Part shown: piece after piece, positions 62,380-64,000 of the stretch
Layout of the letters: each line of letters opens with the position of its first letter
How positions within the stretch are numbered: the stretch's first letter is position 1
Assembly: GCA_012927555.1 (NCBI GenBank)
Contig: JABBOX010000197.1
Coordinates: forward strand, 1-64,000
Origin: Phycicoccus sp.
GTDB lineage: Bacteria > Actinomycetota > Actinomycetes > Actinomycetales > Dermatophilaceae
Direction of reading: 5' to 3'
Length of the DNA: 64,000 nucleotides
Notes under the pieces: generated by a model
Database searches by the model: none
Seen by the model: the letters and a program-made list of their open reading frames with translations, nothing else
Told to the model about the DNA's origin: nothing
Program-made: the position numbers and the translations under genes

Positions 62380-64000
62380 TCAGCCCCAGTGCGGCGGACG
62401 CTGCTCCTGCAGCCATTGGTCGTGTGAGCCTTCGTTGGGTCGTTCGCCCCAACCGGCGTCGGTGTCATCACGCGTCTGCTCGAGCTTCGACCCGACGGGG
62501 CCGGCCTGAGCCTTGGCGTCCGCGGGCTCTTGGGGCGGCTCGGTCTCAGACTCAGGAACGGCAGGAGTGTCGCCGATGCCCGAAAGCGCCTCCGAGGCCG
62601 CGAGCACCGTCGCCCTGATCCGCGACACGTCGCGAGCCGGGTTGCGGAACAGATCGGTGCTCCAGACCCGCACATGCTCCCATCCGAGACGACGCAGCTG
62701 CTCGATCCGCAACCGGTCGCGATCGCGGGTGCTCGACATCGCGGCATAGCGCGGTCCGTCGGTCTCGACCGCCACCAGAACCCGACCGACCTTGCTGGGG
62801 TCCTCGACGGCGAGATCCAGACGCTGAGCCGACGTCCCGTATCCGACGTGCACCACCAGACCTGCGGTGCGCAGCCGGGAAGCCAGATCGGCGACCAACG
62901 GATCCGACAGCGCGCCAACGTCACCATCCCGACGGGACACCGGCTGGGACCCGCCTTCTGCGGCATACGCAAGGAAGTCCCGCAGCATGACGGCGCCACG
63001 CGCCTTGAGCCGCGCCGGATCGAGATCCGCGGCGGTGAACGAAGAGACGACTGTCATCCTGCGGCGAGCGCGGGTGATCGCGACGTTGAGGCGGCGCTCC
63101 CCACCCTCAAGGTTGAGCGGCCCGAAGCGGTGCAGCACCCGCCCATGCGGGGTCTTGCCGTAGCCGATCGAGAGGATGATCGCGTCGCGCTCGTCGCCCT
63201 GGACCCGCTCGAGGTTCTTGACGAAGAACCGCTCGTCGACGTCCTCGTCGAAGAAGTCACCAACCCCGTCGGCGCCGACCAGGGCGATGCGCAGCGCCTC
63301 GTCGATCCGGGTCGCGTGCTTGATACCGAGCGCGATGACACCGAGCGACTCCGTCGGATGGGTGCGCGCGTGCGAGAGAACCAGCCTGACAACGCGGTCG
63401 ACCTCAGCCTGGGTCGACTCGATCGCCTCGAGCCCCGGCTGGACCGGCGCGGACCCGTCGACAACCTCGAGTCGCACCACAGCCTCATCACCGGTGCCGG
63501 GGAAGGTGATGAGCGTGCCGTCATACATCTCGGCATTGGCAAAGGCGACCAGCCGCTCGTCCAGCGAACGGTAGTGCCAGTTCAGCCGGCGCACCGGCAA
63601 CGCGGCCGAGAGGACGTCGAGGATCGACTCGAACCCCTCGGTCAGGGAGTCGTCGCCGTGGTCCGCCGCGGCGTCCTCGTCCGACGCCGCGGTGAAGAAG
63701 CTCGTCGGCGGCAGCTGCCGGTCGTCGCCGGCCACGACCACCTGGGTGGCTCGCGAGATGGCCGAGACCGCCTGTGCGGGCGGGATCTGGGACGCCTCGT
63801 CGAAGATCACCACGTCGAACCAGCGACCTGCCGGCAGGATCGAGGCGACGACCAAGGGGCTCATGGCCCAGCAGGGCTTGATCGCGGTGAGTGTCTCGCC
63901 GGCTCGCGGCAGGAGATCTCGCAGGGCCTGGTGCCGTCGGGACTTGCCGGCCTCAGCACGCACCAACGCCTCCTGCTCGGGGTGATCGGCCAGGACCTCG
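62380..64000 (-). CDS. SF1 superfamily DNA/RNA helicase with C-terminal PD-(D/E)XK-like domain (DUF4011/DUF3320-type family), partial at right edge
   Basis: FDVVIFDEASQIPPAQAVSAISRATQVVVAGDDRQLPPTSFF, LNWHYRSLDERLVAFAN, LNVAITRARRRMTVVSSF; C-terminal VLVAVETDGPRYAAMSSTRDRDRLRIEQLRRLGWEHVRVWSTDLFRNP. Confidence 0.85.
   Translation of the reverse strand, partial: EVLADHPEQEALVRAEAGKSRRHQALRDLLPRAGETLTAIKPCWAMSPLVVASILPAGRWFDVVIFDEASQIPPAQAVSAISRATQVVVAGDDRQLPPTSFFTAASDEDAAADHGDDSLTEGFESILDVLSAALPVRRLNWHYRSLDERLVAFANAEMYDGTLITFPGTGDEAVVRLEVVDGSAPVQPGLEAIESTQAEVDRVVRLVLSHARTHPTESLGVIALGIKHATRIDEALRIALVGADGVGDFFDEDVDERFFVKNLERVQGDERDAIILSIGYGKTPHGRVLHRFGPLNLEGGERRLNVAITRARRRMTVVSSFTAADLDPARLKARGAVMLRDFLAYAAEGGSQPVSRRDGDVGALSDPLVADLASRLRTAGLVVHVGYGTSAQRLDLAVEDPSKVGRVLVAVETDGPRYAAMSSTRDRDRLRIEQLRRLGWEHVRVWSTDLFRNPARDVSRIRATVLAASEALSGIGDTPAVPESETEPPQEPADAKAQAGPVGSKLEQTRDDTDAGWGERPNEGSHDQWLQEQRPPHWG

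Overview
High-GC actinobacterial chromosomal segment, probably Micrococcales/Intrasporangiaceae-like judging from gene content and order. It carries mostly housekeeping genes. Left part, mostly minus strand: BI-1 family, ACT, UDG, ppx, DUF501, divIC/ftsB-like, eno, mazG, SurA-like lipoprotein, mfd, pth, rplY, LLM oxidoreductase, prs, glmU, tRNA-Gln. Then come amidase, TetR, MarR, ABC-F, ispE-rsmA-rpf, tatD, metG, argJ, dctA plus a two-component pair, rsmI/pmt, bPH2 pair, tRNA-Ala, a GlpR/SepX-moaB-moaC-moeA(glp)-galU cluster, GGDEF, 5-FCL, penicillin acylase, antiporter, SGNH, GAF-ANTAR, ACAD/ACOX, gltA, FmdB, MTAP, SAF, mscL, bioY and the C-terminal part of an SF1 helicase running off the right edge. 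I see no prophage, transposase, CRISPR array or biosynthetic cluster. The interesting material is mostly non-coding: (i) a terminator/anti-terminator-like leader upstream of rpf-rsmA-ispE; (ii) a CIRCE-like HrcA operator in front of an FmdB-family gene; (iii) a perfect CsoR-like palindrome in the gltA/fmdB intergenic region; (iv) four 20-bp iterons in front of a dctA-linked sensor kinase; (v) a three-member dispersed hairpin repeat family; (vi) a short-variable-loop tRNA with a UAA anticodon; (vii) an unusual number of 8-24 bp low-copy tandem repeats at gene borders; (viii) a small 39-aa ORF behind an AT-rich palindromic promoter region. Everything was read by eye; no homology search or folding was run.
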